DNA of 64,000 nucleotides, taken from positions 62,001-126,000 of the forward strand of contig CAJJAR010000021.1 in assembly GCA_905182105.1 (NCBI GenBank), given 5' to 3'. Position 1 is the first letter of the stretch; each line of letters begins with the position of its first letter. Shown one piece after another: positions 26,586 to 36,278 of this stretch. The DNA is from an uncultured Paracoccaceae bacterium. Lineage in GTDB: Bacteria > Pseudomonadota > Alphaproteobacteria > Rhodobacterales > Rhodobacteraceae. The notes beneath the pieces were generated by a model, which worked only from the letters and a program-made list of their open reading frames with translations, made no database searches and was not told the origin of the DNA. The position numbers were made by a program, and so were the translations under genes.

Positions 26586-27805
26586 CCGGTAAGGCAATGC
26601 TAAAAAGATTTGTGATAACGACAGCGACTTGCGCGGCATTGGCTATGCCTACGGCAGCACAGAACTTATTTTCTACGGTTGTTACCGTCGATGATGCTGT
26701 GATCACCGAATACGAAATCGGTCAGCGCGCGCGTTTCTTGCAGGTGTTGGGCGCACCAAGCGCCAGCCGTGACGGTGCGATTGAAACTCTGATTGAAGAT
26801 CGTTTGAAGCGCCAATCCGCCAATTCTGTTGGATTGAGTATAGATGCCGCTGGTATAGCTGGTGCGATGTCTGATTTTGCTGGACGTGTAAATTTATCAA
26901 CTGAGGAGTTCGTTAAAGAATTGGCTCGCGCCGGTGTGTCGGAAGGAACGTTCCGAGACTTCGTATCCATCAATATCCTTTGGCGCGACCTAATTCGTAG
27001 CAAGTATGGTAATCGCGTACAAATCACCGAGGCAGATATCGACCGTGCTTTAGGAACCTCTGGCGGTGCCAGCAGTATACGTGTTCTTTTATCCGAAATA
27101 ATTATTCCCGCACCGGAATCAAGCGTGGCTCAAGCTCGAGCTCAAGCCGAGCAAGCATCCAAAGCAACTTCTGTTGCAGAGTTTTCGTCTTTTGCCAGCC
27201 GCTTCTCTGCAACGGCAACGCGTGTTCGTGGTGGACGACTAGATTGGGTACCACTCGCAGAATTGCCACCACAGTTACGCGGTATCATCTTATCATTGGC
27301 ACCGGGTGAGGTCACCTCACCTATCCCATTTCAAGGCTCCATTGCCCTATTTCAACTTCGTGACATCCAAGAAACAGATGCGCCAGCTGTCGAATATTCT
27401 GCAATCGAATACGCTGCTTATTACATGGCGGGCGGGCGATCAGTTAAAACTTTAGCTGCTGCAGAAAACCTTAAAACGCAAATTGACGTTTGTGATGACC
27501 TGTATGGTGTTGCCAAAGGCAAGCCACCCGAGGCGCTTGATCGTGTGACACTTGCACCAAAAGATATACCTCAAGACATCGCGGTAGAATTGGCCAAGTT
27601 AGACCCAGGCGAAGTTTCAACAAACCTCACTCGCGCGAATGGAACATCTTTGGTGTTTTTGATGATGTGCGGACGGACTAATGTACTAAATGAAGACATC
27701 GGTCGTGATGCTATTTCAACGAATCTACGCCAACAACGTCTTAGCGGTTATGCTGATAGCTTGATTGGTGAACTGCGTGCAAATGCACGCATCGTTCGAA
27801 AATGA
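26582..27805 (+). CDS. surA: Periplasmic chaperone / peptidyl-prolyl isomerase SurA
   Basis: SurA escorts outer-membrane proteins such as LptD to the BAM complex. The 407-residue protein begins at the ATG overlapping the lptD stop (an ATG at 26564 is also in frame) and has a signal peptide ending near PTAAQ. The SurA N-terminal domain is clear: VVTVDDAVITEYEIGQRARFL and IETLIEDRLKRQSANSVGL. A parvulin-like domain follows (about 165-270: IRVLLSEIIIP, FSSFASRFSATATRVRGGRLDWV, LPPQLRGIILSLAPGEVTSPI). A second, degenerate one lies near 320-380. It overlaps pdxA by 4 bases. Confidence 0.9.
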   Translation: MTGKAMLKRFVITTATCAALAMPTAAQNLFSTVVTVDDAVITEYEIGQRARFLQVLGAPSASRDGAIETLIEDRLKRQSANSVGLSIDAAGIAGAMSDFAGRVNLSTEEFVKELARAGVSEGTFRDFVSINILWRDLIRSKYGNRVQITEADIDRALGTSGGASSIRVLLSEIIIPAPESSVAQARAQAEQASKATSVAEFSSFASRFSATATRVRGGRLDWVPLAELPPQLRGIILSLAPGEVTSPIPFQGSIALFQLRDIQETDAPAVEYSAIEYAAYYMAGGRSVKTLAAAENLKTQIDVCDDLYGVAKGKPPEALDRVTLAPKDIPQDIAVELAKLDPGEVSTNLTRANGTSLVFLMMCGRTNVLNEDIGRDAISTNLRQQRLSGYADSLIGELRANARIVRK

Positions 27806-28776
27806 TCAAACCCATCGTGGTGAGTTGCGGCGAACCAGCAGGTGTTGGTCCTGAGGTGGCTGCTAAAGCATATGCCTCACTCTCTGGTGAAATCCCGTTG
27901 GCCTATGTCGGTGATCCTCGCCATTTACCCATCGGGACGCCTTTGTCCATGATCGATGACATTAGCGAAGTTAGACAGGCGATGAAACATGGCCTGCCTA
28001 TTCTACACCATAACTTCTCCGGCAACAGCGTGTCAGGGCGTCCAGATCCTTTAAACGCACAAGGTGTAATTGATGTTATAGCACGGTGTGTTGATTTGGT
28101 GACCTCTGGTGCCGCTTCTGGCTTATGCACTGCACCCATCCATAAAAAAGCGCTGAAAGATGGAGCACAATTTGCCTACCCAGGCCACACCGAATACTTA
28201 CAAGCATTGGCAAAATCAGGACAGGCAGTGATGATGCTGGCTAGCGATGAATTACGCGTTGTTCCAACGACAATTCATATCGCGTTAAAAGACGTGCCTC
28301 ACCAGTTAACTCCAAAGCTTTTGCGCGAAACAATTACCATTACAGATGCCGATTTAAAAACACGATTCGGGATTGATGCGCCACGCATTGCAGTTGCAGG
28401 TTTGAACCCGCACGCGGGTGAAGATGGTGCGATGGGTGCAGAGGAACTTGATTGGATTACTGATCTGTTGAAAGATATGCGTAGCGAAAGCTTCAATCTT
28501 GCAGGCCCCCTACCTGCAGACACAATGTTTCATGCGGCTGCACGCGCACGTTATGACGTTGCTGTATGCATGTATCATGACCAAGCGTTGATCCCAATCA
28601 AGACACTCGATTTTGATCGCGGCGTTAATGTAACACTTGGATTGCCATTTATTCGCACTTCACCTGACCACGGTACCGCATTCGATATTGCCGGAATGGG
28701 AATTGCTAATCCCACTAGTATGATCGAAGCACTTAAATTGGCCTACCACTTGGCCCAAAAGCAGGCAGCATTATGA
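27802..28776 (+). CDS. pdxA: 4-hydroxythreonine-4-phosphate dehydrogenase
   Basis: PdxA oxidises 4-phosphohydroxy-L-threonine in the DXP-dependent pathway to pyridoxal 5'-phosphate. It has 324 residues. Family motifs are [15 protein letters not shown] near residue 9, the metal and substrate region [23 protein letters not shown] around 112-134, [10 protein letters not shown]-like [13 protein letters not shown] near 198, [11 protein letters not shown] near 255 and [14 protein letters not shown] near 280. It overlaps surA and rsmA by 4 bases each (ATGA), the same order as in enterobacteria (surA-pdxA-rsmA). Confidence 0.96.
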   Translation: MIKPIVVSCGEPAGVGPEVAAKAYASLSGEIPLAYVGDPRHLPIGTPLSMIDDISEVRQAMKHGLPILHHNFSGNSVSGRPDPLNAQGVIDVIARCVDLVTSGAASGLCTAPIHKKALKDGAQFAYPGHTEYLQALAKSGQAVMMLASDELRVVPTTIHIALKDVPHQLTPKLLRETITITDADLKTRFGIDAPRIAVAGLNPHAGEDGAMGAEELDWITDLLKDMRSESFNLAGPLPADTMFHAAARARYDVAVCMYHDQALIPIKTLDFDRGVNVTLGLPFIRTSPDHGTAFDIAGMGIANPTSMIEALKLAYHLAQKQAAL

Positions 28777-29615
28777 ACGCGATAGATGACCTTCCACCAT
28801 TGCGTGACGTGATTGAAACTCACGGATTAAATGCGCGTAAATCCCTAGGACAAAATTTCCTTCTGGATTTGAACCTGACCTCAAAAATTGCCCGTCAGGC
28901 TGGCGATGTAACAGAATGCGATGTGCTCGAAATTGGGCCTGGACCTGGTGGTTTGACGCGGGGATTGCTGTCACAAGGTGCGCGTCGCGTCTTAGCTATT
29001 GAAAAGGATGCGCGTTGTTTGCCGGCGTTGGCTGAAATTTCCAATGCTTATCCAGATCGTTTGCAAGTAATCGAGGGCGATGCGCTTGAAATTGATCCGC
29101 TAGAATATCTCACACCACCGATCCGTGTGGCAGCCAACCTACCCTACAATGTCGGTACCGAGTTACTGGTACGATGGTTAACACCCAAAGAATGGCCTCC
29201 ATACTGGCAAAGCCTAACATTGATGTTCCAGCTTGAAGTTGCGCACCGCATCACTGCCGCCCCCGGGTCTAAGGCCTATGGACGCCTTGCAATTCTAGCG
29301 CAGTGGCGTGCCGACGCTCAAATAGTTATACAGCTACCGCCAAGTGCGTTTACTCCACCCCCTAAGGTCTCAAGCGCGGTCGTGCACCTGACAGCACTGC
29401 CCGAGCCCCGCTTTCCCGCTGATGCAAAGGTATTGTCACGTGTTGTGGCTGCGGCCTTTGGCCAAAGACGGAAAATGCTGCGCGCATCGCTTAAGGGCGT
29501 TGCACCTGATATCGAAGACCGTTTGATCGCTGCAGGTATCAAACCTACTGAACGTGCGGAACAAGTGCCACTTGAAGGTTTCTGCGCTTTAGCTCGAGCC
29601 GTTGCACAAAAGTAA
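28773..29615 (+). CDS. rsmA: 16S rRNA (adenine-1518/1519-N6)-dimethyltransferase
   Basis: RsmA (KsgA) dimethylates two adenines near the 3' end of 16S rRNA and acts as a late 30S assembly check. The protein has 280 residues, with [15 protein letters not shown] near residue 19, the SAM site [15 protein letters not shown] near 50, and the catalytic motif [11 protein letters not shown] near 121. ALLQWRA-type [12 protein letters not shown] and [14 protein letters not shown] follow. It is the last gene of the lpt-surA-pdxA operon, followed by a hairpin terminator. Confidence 0.96.
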   Translation: MNAIDDLPPLRDVIETHGLNARKSLGQNFLLDLNLTSKIARQAGDVTECDVLEIGPGPGGLTRGLLSQGARRVLAIEKDARCLPALAEISNAYPDRLQVIEGDALEIDPLEYLTPPIRVAANLPYNVGTELLVRWLTPKEWPPYWQSLTLMFQLEVAHRITAAPGSKAYGRLAILAQWRADAQIVIQLPPSAFTPPPKVSSAVVHLTALPEPRFPADAKVLSRVVAAAFGQRRKMLRASLKGVAPDIEDRLIAAGIKPTERAEQVPLEGFCALARAVAQK

Positions 29616-29640
29616 ACGCTGTCCCGATCAGAACAGCGTT
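29615..29640. terminator. Hairpin terminator between rsmA and the DUF4167 gene
   Basis: An 8-base-pair stem (AACGCTGT / ACAGCGTT) closes a 10-base loop. On the minus strand the stem is followed by TTTACTTTTG, and on the plus strand by a weaker T-rich stretch. It can serve both convergent units and fits the minus strand better. Confidence 0.55.
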
Positions 29641-29669
29641 CTCGTTACTTTTGCGTTTTTAGAAACAGA

Positions 29670-30278
29670 TCACTCTGCGGCGTCAGGTGTCTCTGATGTA
29701 GGCACTGTCACCTCTGCGGCTGGTGCCGGATCAGCTGTTTGTTCAACTGGTTTTGGAAGCGGCTTGCGACGTTGGCGCGGTTTTGGCTTTGGTTGAGTTT
29801 CTGGCGTCTCAACCAAACCACTTTCAGCACTCGTTTCAATCACATCTGGTTGTGGTACCGATGCAGGATCCACAGGCACCTCTGTCTGTTCGACAGGCTT
29901 TGGCTGCAACGCTGCTTGCTGTTCTTGGCGGGCAACACGCTCTTCGCGCTCACGATCACGTTCAATTTGACGCTCGCGATTCTGACGTTCTTGCTCCTCG
30001 CGGCGCACTTCCATCTCACGGGTAGCTTCACTTAACATACGCATATAATGCTCAGCATGCTGCTGGAAAGTTTCCGTTGCAACGCGGTCATTCGACAGCT
30101 GCGCGTCGCGAGCAAGTTGATTGTACTTGTCTATGATCTGTTGCGGCGTACCGCGCACCTTGCCCTCTGGACCAGAGCTATCAAACACACGATTCATGAC
30201 ATTGCCGCCACTTGCGTTGTTGCTATTGGGACGGTTGCGGTTGTTCTTAGAACGCGAACGAGATCTTTGCGGTTTCAT
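29670..30278 (-). CDS. DUF4167 domain-containing protein
   Basis: A 202-residue, very charged protein of unknown function, common in alphaproteobacteria next to prmC-prfA as here. The N-terminus is a basic Arg/Ser/Asn tail (MKPQRSRSRSKNNRNRPN). The DUF4167 core lies at about 30-85: SSGPEGKVRGTPQQIIDKYNQLARDAQ, then RVATETFQQHAEHYMRMLSEA. An Arg/Glu-rich coiled coil (about 90-125) and a Pro/Glu-rich acidic tail containing QPKPKPRQRRKPLPKP follow. The basic tail and the KVRG core suggest nucleic-acid or ribosome binding, but that is inference. Confidence 0.88.
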   Translation of the reverse strand: MKPQRSRSRSKNNRNRPNSNNASGGNVMNRVFDSSGPEGKVRGTPQQIIDKYNQLARDAQLSNDRVATETFQQHAEHYMRMLSEATREMEVRREEQERQNRERQIERDREREERVARQEQQAALQPKPVEQTEVPVDPASVPQPDVIETSAESGLVETPETQPKPKPRQRRKPLPKPVEQTADPAPAAEVTVPTSETPDAAE

Positions 30279-30501
30279 GTATTAAAATCAGCCTTCGTGA
30301 TTGACATATAGTCTGAAATTCGGCAGCGCTTTTTGCTTCAAATATAACCGAACCAGCAAGTGATGGGCTTAATGTCGTCTGGGACGTCCTTTAAAGGAAT
30401 CTAACTATACGACACGTTTGAATAACCATGCTGTTACGTTTGGAGCAAGTAAAAAATAGCGAAGTTCAAAAAATACCATAAATATGCCATGATTTATCTA
30501 G

Positions 30502-31338
30502 TTAGTACGGTTTATCAGCACAAATAACACGATCTCGTCCATCAATATCCTGCAATAGACGTGGATTCGTCCAACCAGCACTTACAAATAGTTCAACAAC
30601 TTCGGAACCTTGTTGCCAGCCAATTTCTGCCAACAACCGACCTTGTGGTTCAAGAAAGCGTTGTCCAATTTCAGCTAGGACACGGTACCCTGTCAGACCA
30701 TCGGCTTCATCTGTCAGCGCCATACGTGGTTCGTGAAGGCGCAACTCAGGACTGACCAGCGCCATTTCTTCTTCGGCCAGATATGGTGGATTAGAAACGA
30801 TCAAATCATATTGACCGCGAACTTTGCCAAACCAATCCGATTGAAAAATATCTGCACGTTTTTCAACACCTTTAAAAACAGCATTGGCAGCTGCCTGCAG
30901 ACACGCCGCTTCGCTCAAATCTGTTCCCACACCAACCGCACTTTCGCGCTCGGCCAACAGCGTAACAAGAATACAGCCAGAACCAGTCCCTATATCCAAG
31001 ACGGTAGCAAAAGGTTCAGCCAGAGCTGCCTCAATCAATGTTTCGGTATCAGGGCGCGGGTCCAACACATCACGGCTGACCTTGAAGCGGCGACCATAAA
31101 ATTCACGCTCACCAATCAAGTGGGAAACAGGCACACGTGCCTCACGTAGTCTGATCATATTTTCATAGCGTTCAGATATTTCTGATGAAATATCTTCAGG
31201 TGCAATTAGCGTGACCCGTGACGTATCAATTTTTGCGGCATGCGCTAGGAGGATGCGGGCATCACGTGCAGGATCATCTACACCAGCCTCACGCAAACGA
31301 CCTGTTGCCGCAGCCATTGCTTGGGCCGCAGTGGTCAT
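30502..31338 (-). CDS. prmC: Release factor glutamine methyltransferase
   Basis: PrmC methylates the glutamine of the GGQ motif of release factors, raising termination efficiency. It has 278 residues. The N-terminal helical domain contains [15 protein letters not shown] near residue 21. The SAM site is [18 protein letters not shown] near 115, and the catalytic NPPY is in [14 protein letters not shown] near 181. It overlaps prfA by 4 bases (ATGA), so enzyme and substrate are coupled in translation. The 220-base region downstream, before the DUF4167 gene, is AT-rich and contains no gene I can support. Confidence 0.95.
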   Translation of the reverse strand: MTTAAQAMAAATGRLREAGVDDPARDARILLAHAAKIDTSRVTLIAPEDISSEISERYENMIRLREARVPVSHLIGEREFYGRRFKVSRDVLDPRPDTETLIEAALAEPFATVLDIGTGSGCILVTLLAERESAVGVGTDLSEAACLQAAANAVFKGVEKRADIFQSDWFGKVRGQYDLIVSNPPYLAEEEMALVSPELRLHEPRMALTDEADGLTGYRVLAEIGQRFLEPQGRLLAEIGWQQGSEVVELFVSAGWTNPRLLQDIDGRDRVICADKPY

Positions 31339-32390
31339 TCACCCATCTCAGCCATCAGACGGGCCTGACCATCAGCCGTCAATGCATCTGCAATCTCATC
31401 CAAATCACCGCCCATAATTGCATCCAGTTTATAAAGCGTAAGGTTGATCCGGTGATCCGTCATGCGCCCTTGTGGAAAGTTGTAGGTACGAATGCGTTCA
31501 GAGCGGTCACCACTACCGACCTGTGAAGCACGATCCGCACTACGTTCGCCATCCACACGGCTACGTTCTTGATCATAAAGGCGTGCACGCAACACCTGCA
31601 TCGCAATCTCACGATTGCGGTGTTGCGATTTTTCAGAGCTGGTGACGACAAGACCCGTTGGTAAGTGGGTGATGCGCACAGCACTGTCAGTTGTGTTTAC
31701 GTGCTGGCCACCTGCCCCTGATGAGCGATAGGTGTCTATGCGAATATCATTAGGCTCAATCTTGATGTCCACGTCTTCTGCTTCTGGCAGTACCGCGACA
31801 GTCGCTGCTGAGGTGTGGATACGACCACCACTTTCAGTCGTGGGAACACGTTGAACGCGGTGAACACCACTTTCATATTTCAGACGGGCAAAAACGTTTT
31901 CACCTTTAATATGTGCGACCACCTCTTTGACACCACCCAATTCGGTGGTCTGTTCTTCTATGATCTCAACTTTCCAACCATTCGCTTCGGCATACCTCTG
32001 GTACATACGAAACAAATCACCTGCAAAAAGCGCAGCTTCGTCCCCGCCGGTACCAGGTCGGATTTCAAGCATAGCAGGTTTAGCATCAGCCGCATCTTTG
32101 GGTAACAATGCAAGCTGCAAAGCGGCCTCAGCATCTGGCAGAGCAGTCTTAAGACGTGGTAACTCTTCGCGCGCTAGTTCGGCCATATCGGGATCAGCCA
32201 ACATTTCCTCCGCCTCGCTCATATCATTTAGGATTTGGCGATAGGCCATAATTTGTTCAACAACCGGCTTAAGGTCAGAATATTCTTTAGCCAAAGCTGC
32301 AATGTCGCCCCCACCAGTCCCATCGGACATGGAAGCCTCAAGAAATTGAAACCGCTGATTAATCTGTTCTAGGCGATGTGCTGGGATCAT
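31335..32390 (-). CDS. prfA: Peptide chain release factor 1
   Basis: RF1 reads UAA and UAG stop codons and triggers peptide release. The 351-residue length is standard. The domain 3 signature [20 protein letters not shown] carries the catalytic GGQ near residue 232, followed by [39 protein letters not shown] is near 107. It begins at ATG 32390 (MIPAHRLEQ). It is co-transcribed with prmC and diverges from the interrupted secreted-protein gene at 32453. A working RF1 matters here because one of the interrupted ORFs in this window carries an amber codon. Confidence 0.97.
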   Translation of the reverse strand: MIPAHRLEQINQRFQFLEASMSDGTGGGDIAALAKEYSDLKPVVEQIMAYRQILNDMSEAEEMLADPDMAELAREELPRLKTALPDAEAALQLALLPKDAADAKPAMLEIRPGTGGDEAALFAGDLFRMYQRYAEANGWKVEIIEEQTTELGGVKEVVAHIKGENVFARLKYESGVHRVQRVPTTESGGRIHTSAATVAVLPEAEDVDIKIEPNDIRIDTYRSSGAGGQHVNTTDSAVRITHLPTGLVVTSSEKSQHRNREIAMQVLRARLYDQERSRVDGERSADRASQVGSGDRSERIRTYNFPQGRMTDHRINLTLYKLDAIMGGDLDEIADALTADGQARLMAEMGE

Positions 32391-32452
32391 ACTTTGTTCC
32401 TGCGCGATTGTTGTGATTTGGTCAATAGCCTAGACTGTAATACAATCGAAGC

Positions 32453-32755
32453 ATGAAGCGTTTAACTTGCATATTGCTACTGTTGAGCCAACCCGTTCTT
32501 GCGGTTGTTACAACGCCCCAAGGGCGCTAGATTGATTGTTTTTGTACCGACAAATCCGGCAGTAGGATTGAATTGGGACAAACCATCTGTTTGCAAGTAG
32601 ATGGTAGGATGTTCATGGCACAGTGTCAGATGTCCCTTAATGTGCCAATGTGGCGTGAGATGCAGCAGGAGTGCTTCACCAGCTCACTCGAGCGCCCCTT
32701 TCAGTTGCTCCAGTCGCGCAGCATTGACCCCGAGATCGCTTTTTCCAAATCGTAG
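32453..32755 (+). pseudogene. Small Cys-rich secreted-protein gene broken by an in-frame TAG
   Basis: The frame starts with an ATG that encodes a good signal peptide (MKRLTCILLLLSQPVLAVV) and meets TAG at 32528-32530 (codon 26). The same frame then stays open for 74 codons and looks strongly like protein: IDCFCTDKSGSRIELGQTIC, then VDGRMFMAQCQMSLNVPMW and five cysteines. I recall similar short Cys-rich exported proteins in Rhodobacteraceae, where the D-C-Y/F-C-T-D stretch directly follows the signal peptide and a few residues, so the stop probably replaces a sense codon. The last ~24 codons overlap the convergent DUF1499 gene and may lie beyond the original end. Alternatives are amber readthrough or a sequence error. 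Confidence 0.65.
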
Positions 32756-33085
32756 ACGGGCAAATAATTTGATATTTTCACCAGATTGTTCAATCGTTGT
32801 GTAGTCAGGATAACCCATCAGTTTTGTTCGTGTGATATAAGTTATACGACCTTGTTCGATTGATCCCGCAAACACCTTTGTTCTTGGCCTATTTAACATA
32901 TTTTTGTTCAAAATTGTCAGCGTTTCTGGGCCATTGGTTATAATACGGACAGCACCACCTGCCAAATTACTCTCAGTTTCAGCTGCAATCGCAACATGCC
33001 ACCGGTTTGGGTCAGACGGTGCAACACGTACATAAGCCGGGAAAGCTAACACTAGGCCAATCAGTATATAAAAGAACATTCGCAT
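32684..33085 (-). CDS. DUF1499 domain-containing protein
   Basis: A ~133-residue protein with an N-terminal membrane anchor or signal (MFFYILIGLVLAFPAYVRV) and a DUF1499 domain outside. Features are RVAPSDPNRWHV near residue 20, GRITYITRTKLMGYPDYTTI near 78 and FARLRFGKSDLGVNAARLEQL near 108, the last being the family's most typical block. Function is unknown. The start could be any of three close ATG/GTG codons (33079-33091); 33085 has a GAGTGGGA stretch before it. Its 3' end overlaps the interrupted gene on the other strand. Confidence 0.8.
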   Translation of the reverse strand: MRMFFYILIGLVLAFPAYVRVAPSDPNRWHVAIAAETESNLAGGAVRIITNGPETLTILNKNMLNRPRTKVFAGSIEQGRITYITRTKLMGYPDYTTIEQSGENIKLFARLRFGKSDLGVNAARLEQLKGALE

Positions 33086-33141
33086 TCCCACTCAGTGTTG
33101 GATTCTGTCCTCTTCGTCAAACCGTTATAGCGATCTACTTC

Positions 33142-34089
33142 CTATCTATATGTCACACCTGGCAAGACACACAGCATTTCATAAAGCAGGTTAGCCCCTG
33201 TCAAAGCGGTATTTCCGGTCGTGTCATACGGCGGCGAAACTTCTACCAGATCGCATCCAACAATGTTTAACCCCTTTAAACTGCGGATCAGTTCCAGTGC
33301 TTGCGGCGTTGTAAGGCCGCCAATCTCAGGGGTTCCAGTTCCTGGTGCATATGCTGGATCCAGGCTATCGATATCGTAAGAAATATACGTAGGGATATTA
33401 CCAATATCTCGGCGTATTTCTGCGCCAAGGTTTGCAAGCGGCTTGTGCCAAAGCTCATGCGCAGGAAAATGTTGAAATCCCCAACCTGCAGCTTCGCTAA
33501 AATCTTCAGCTGAATAGCCAGTTCCACGCAACCCAATCTGATAGGTTTTGGCTGGATTGATCAGCCCTTCCTCGTAAGCACGGCGAAAAACCGTGCCATG
33601 GGTTTCGCGTTCGCCAAACATTTCATCGTTCACATCAGCATGCGCATCCACATGCACCAACGCGACAGGTCCATGACGCTTTGCTATCGCACGCAGGATT
33701 GGCAAGGTAATTGAATGATCCCCCCCAATAGCCATCGGCACCAGATTGTGCTTTAGGATCAGATCATAGCTATCTCTAATCAAACGCAAACTATTACTTA
33801 GAGAAAACGTGTTGATTGCCAAATCCCCGATGTCAGCCACTTGAAGACTGTCAAAGGGCGCAGCGCCGGTCTGTAAGTTATATGGACGTAACATTGCCGA
33901 TTCAGCACGTACTTCCTTTGGTCCAAACCGTGTGCCAGAACGCCAAGATGTTCCGATATCCATTGGGATACCCAGAACGGCGACATCCAAACCAGCAAGT
34001 TCCTTGGCAGATGGCAACCGCATGAACGTATTAGGTCCAGAAAACCGCGCAAGGTCGTTACCACTTATCGGTTGGTTCTTACCGGCCAT
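33142..34089 (-). CDS. Ureohydrolase (agmatinase/SpeB family), second copy
   Basis: A 315-residue binuclear-manganese hydrolase that releases urea from a guanidino compound. Metal ligands are in GGDHSITLP (near residue 127), HVDAHADVND (near 150) and SYDIDSLDPAYAPGTGTPE (near 237). Family members act on agmatine, guanidinobutyrate or related compounds, and sequence alone does not fix the substrate. It overlaps the end of the first copy by 11 bases and shares its LDPAYAPGTGTP block, so the pair probably arose by tandem duplication and has since diverged strongly. It is the last gene of the amidohydrolase operon. Confidence 0.9.
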   Translation of the reverse strand: MAGKNQPISGNDLARFSGPNTFMRLPSAKELAGLDVAVLGIPMDIGTSWRSGTRFGPKEVRAESAMLRPYNLQTGAAPFDSLQVADIGDLAINTFSLSNSLRLIRDSYDLILKHNLVPMAIGGDHSITLPILRAIAKRHGPVALVHVDAHADVNDEMFGERETHGTVFRRAYEEGLINPAKTYQIGLRGTGYSAEDFSEAAGWGFQHFPAHELWHKPLANLGAEIRRDIGNIPTYISYDIDSLDPAYAPGTGTPEIGGLTTPQALELIRSLKGLNIVGCDLVEVSPPYDTTGNTALTGANLLYEMLCVLPGVTYR

Positions 34090-35047
34090 TGCGCAATCTC
34101 CACGCCAGTAAACAACAAAGCTCTGTTGCTACATGTGCACCCGCAATCGCAGTGGCACCAGTTGTGTCATAGGGTGGTGAAACTTCCACCACATCCCCGC
34201 CTTTAATATTGATCCCAGCGAGGTCGCGTAGCAGCACAGCCGCTTGGGCCGATGTCAAGCCACCCCAAACAGGCGTGCCCGTGCCCGGCGCATAAGCTGG
34301 GTCCAAACCATCAATGTCAAACGTCAGGTAAGTTGGATGGTCGCCCACAATTTCTTTGACTCGTCGTGCGACTTCAGTGGCACCAATCTCATGAACCTCG
34401 CGCGCATCAATGATGTTTACGCCCAGTGTATCCTCGTTATGCGTTCTGATCCCAATTTGGACAGAGCGCGCCGGATCGACCAGCCCCATCTTGACTGCCT
34501 TGTAAAACATTGTGCCATGATCAACGCGTTCCATATTATCATCTGCCCAAGTGTCGGTATGAGCGTCCACTTGGATCAAGGACATCGGGCCGTATTTTTC
34601 GGCATATGCTTTCAGGATTGGAAAGCTGATGTAATGATCGCCTCCCAATGCAATCGACGCCGCCCCTGAATTTAAAATGCCTCGGATATGATCGGTTAAT
34701 GCCGCAGGAAACGCTGGGATATTAGCGTAATCAAAAGCCAGATCACCGTAATCAACGATTGCCATTTCAGTCAGTGGATCAAATGGCCAACCATAGACAG
34801 CATCGGGTGCCTGCAAAGCTGATGCTTCGCGGATCGCACGGGGTCCAAGCCGTGTGCCCGGCCTGTTTGTAACTGCTTGATCGAAAGGTATACCCGTTAC
34901 CGCGATATCGACCCCAGTCAGATCCTTGGTGTAACGACGACGCAAAAACGACAGAGCGCCACCAAAGGTATTTTCGTTTGTCAGCCCTCGTAAATCTTCG
35001 CGCGTGAATGCATGATCAACTTGTTCTTTCGCGTCCTCAAGTCCCAT
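34079..35047 (-). CDS. speB: Ureohydrolase (agmatinase/SpeB family), first copy
   Basis: A 322-residue arginase-fold enzyme. Metal-site blocks are ALGGDHYISFPIL near residue 134, QVDAHTDTWADDN near 160 and TFDIDGLDPAYAPGTGTPVWGGL near 246. Substrate loop residues differ from those of the downstream copy (WGGL against IGGL), so the two may act on different guanidino compounds. Agmatinase would give putrescine and urea. It starts 3 bases after the amidohydrolase stop and overlaps the second copy, forming a three-gene unit for breakdown of N-acylated or guanidino amino compounds; that overall role is inference. Confidence 0.92.
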   Translation of the reverse strand: MGLEDAKEQVDHAFTREDLRGLTNENTFGGALSFLRRRYTKDLTGVDIAVTGIPFDQAVTNRPGTRLGPRAIREASALQAPDAVYGWPFDPLTEMAIVDYGDLAFDYANIPAFPAALTDHIRGILNSGAASIALGGDHYISFPILKAYAEKYGPMSLIQVDAHTDTWADDNMERVDHGTMFYKAVKMGLVDPARSVQIGIRTHNEDTLGVNIIDAREVHEIGATEVARRVKEIVGDHPTYLTFDIDGLDPAYAPGTGTPVWGGLTSAQAAVLLRDLAGINIKGGDVVEVSPPYDTTGATAIAGAHVATELCCLLAWRLRNGR

Positions 35048-35049
35048 GC

Positions 35050-36216
35050 TCAGCTCCCAACTGGTTGCGCTGTCTCAACCAGGCGCGCAAAAAATGATGC
35101 ACCAACTGGTGCCACATCATCGTTAAAATTGTATTCAGGGTGGTGAAGACCGGCACTTGGACCCTGCCCCATGAACAAATACGCACCGGGACGTTTTTCT
35201 AACATGTATGAAAAATCCTCGGATCCCATAACCGGTTCAAAATCATCCACTACAGCCTCAACACCGGATACATCGCGCGCGGCTTTGGTCGCCGTCACAA
35301 CACCCTCTGCTGAGTTATACGTCGTGGGATAACCACGATTATAGACCACCTCAGCTTCACAGCCATAACTTGCGGCTTGGCCCGCTACGATCTCTCTCAA
35401 ACGCCGTTCAGCAAGTTCGCGCACCTCAGGAGTAAAACTACGCACAGTACCGTTCATATAGGCCGTATCCGGAATAACGTTGTCCACGGAACCTGTATGA
35501 ATTTGCGTGACAGAAATCACCAAACGTTCAGCTGCGTCCACATTGCGACTTACTATAGTTTGGATAGCCTGCGCTATGGAACAAGCCGCCAAAACTGGGT
35601 CAACAGTGCCATGTGGCATAGCGCCATGACCGCCGCGCCCTTTGATATTGATATCAAACACATCGGCGCCAGCCATCAACGGACCTGTTGTTGTAAAAAA
35701 CCCTCCAACTGGAAAATCAGGCATATTGTGGATGCCGTAAACTTGAGAAATGTCAAAGGTATCCAAGATACCCTCTTCGACCATCGCCTCCGCGCCACCA
35801 GTTGATTCTTCATCAGGTTGGAAGATCAGCGCAACGCGGCCAGAAAAGTTACGTGTTTCGCACAAGTATTTTGCCGCCCCCAATAACATTGTTGTATGCC
35901 CGTCATGGCCACAAGCATGCATGCGGCCTTCGTGAGTAGACTGATAATCTAAACCTGTCGTTTCGATGATCGGGAGCCCGTCCATATCTGCACGTAAACC
36001 AATTGTGGGCCCATCACCTTGACCGTTAACAATCGCAACGATGCCAGTTGTCGCGAATCCAGTTTGGATTTTATCAACACCAAATTCGCGCAATTTTTCC
36101 TCAACAAAAGCAGCTGTTTTGAAGCACTCGCGCCCCAATTCTGGAATCGTGTGCAAATGCCTACGCCATCCAGTCATTTCATCGGCGTAGCCTGCGATAC
36201 GATTAACGATTGCCAT
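35050..36216 (-). CDS. M20 family amidohydrolase (HipO-like)
   Basis: A 388-residue zinc hydrolase that cleaves N-acyl-amino acids or related amides. It has WRRHLHTIPELGRECF near residue 18, LRADMDGLPI near 75, ACGHDGHTTMLLGAA near 100 with the metal-binding His, LIFQPDEESTGGAEAMVEEG near 130 with the catalytic Glu pair, and GSEDFSYML near 330. The ATG at 36216 is chosen because AAGGAG lies 9 bases before it, although the frame is open 25 codons further. It leads an operon with two ureohydrolases. Confidence 0.92.
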   Translation of the reverse strand: MAIVNRIAGYADEMTGWRRHLHTIPELGRECFKTAAFVEEKLREFGVDKIQTGFATTGIVAIVNGQGDGPTIGLRADMDGLPIIETTGLDYQSTHEGRMHACGHDGHTTMLLGAAKYLCETRNFSGRVALIFQPDEESTGGAEAMVEEGILDTFDISQVYGIHNMPDFPVGGFFTTTGPLMAGADVFDINIKGRGGHGAMPHGTVDPVLAACSIAQAIQTIVSRNVDAAERLVISVTQIHTGSVDNVIPDTAYMNGTVRSFTPEVRELAERRLREIVAGQAASYGCEAEVVYNRGYPTTYNSAEGVVTATKAARDVSGVEAVVDDFEPVMGSEDFSYMLEKRPGAYLFMGQGPSAGLHHPEYNFNDDVAPVGASFFARLVETAQPVGS

Positions 36217-36278
36217 GGGTGGACTCCTTTGCATTATGTCGCTCACATGTATCCAACACTGAACACGAGGGCGCTGCA

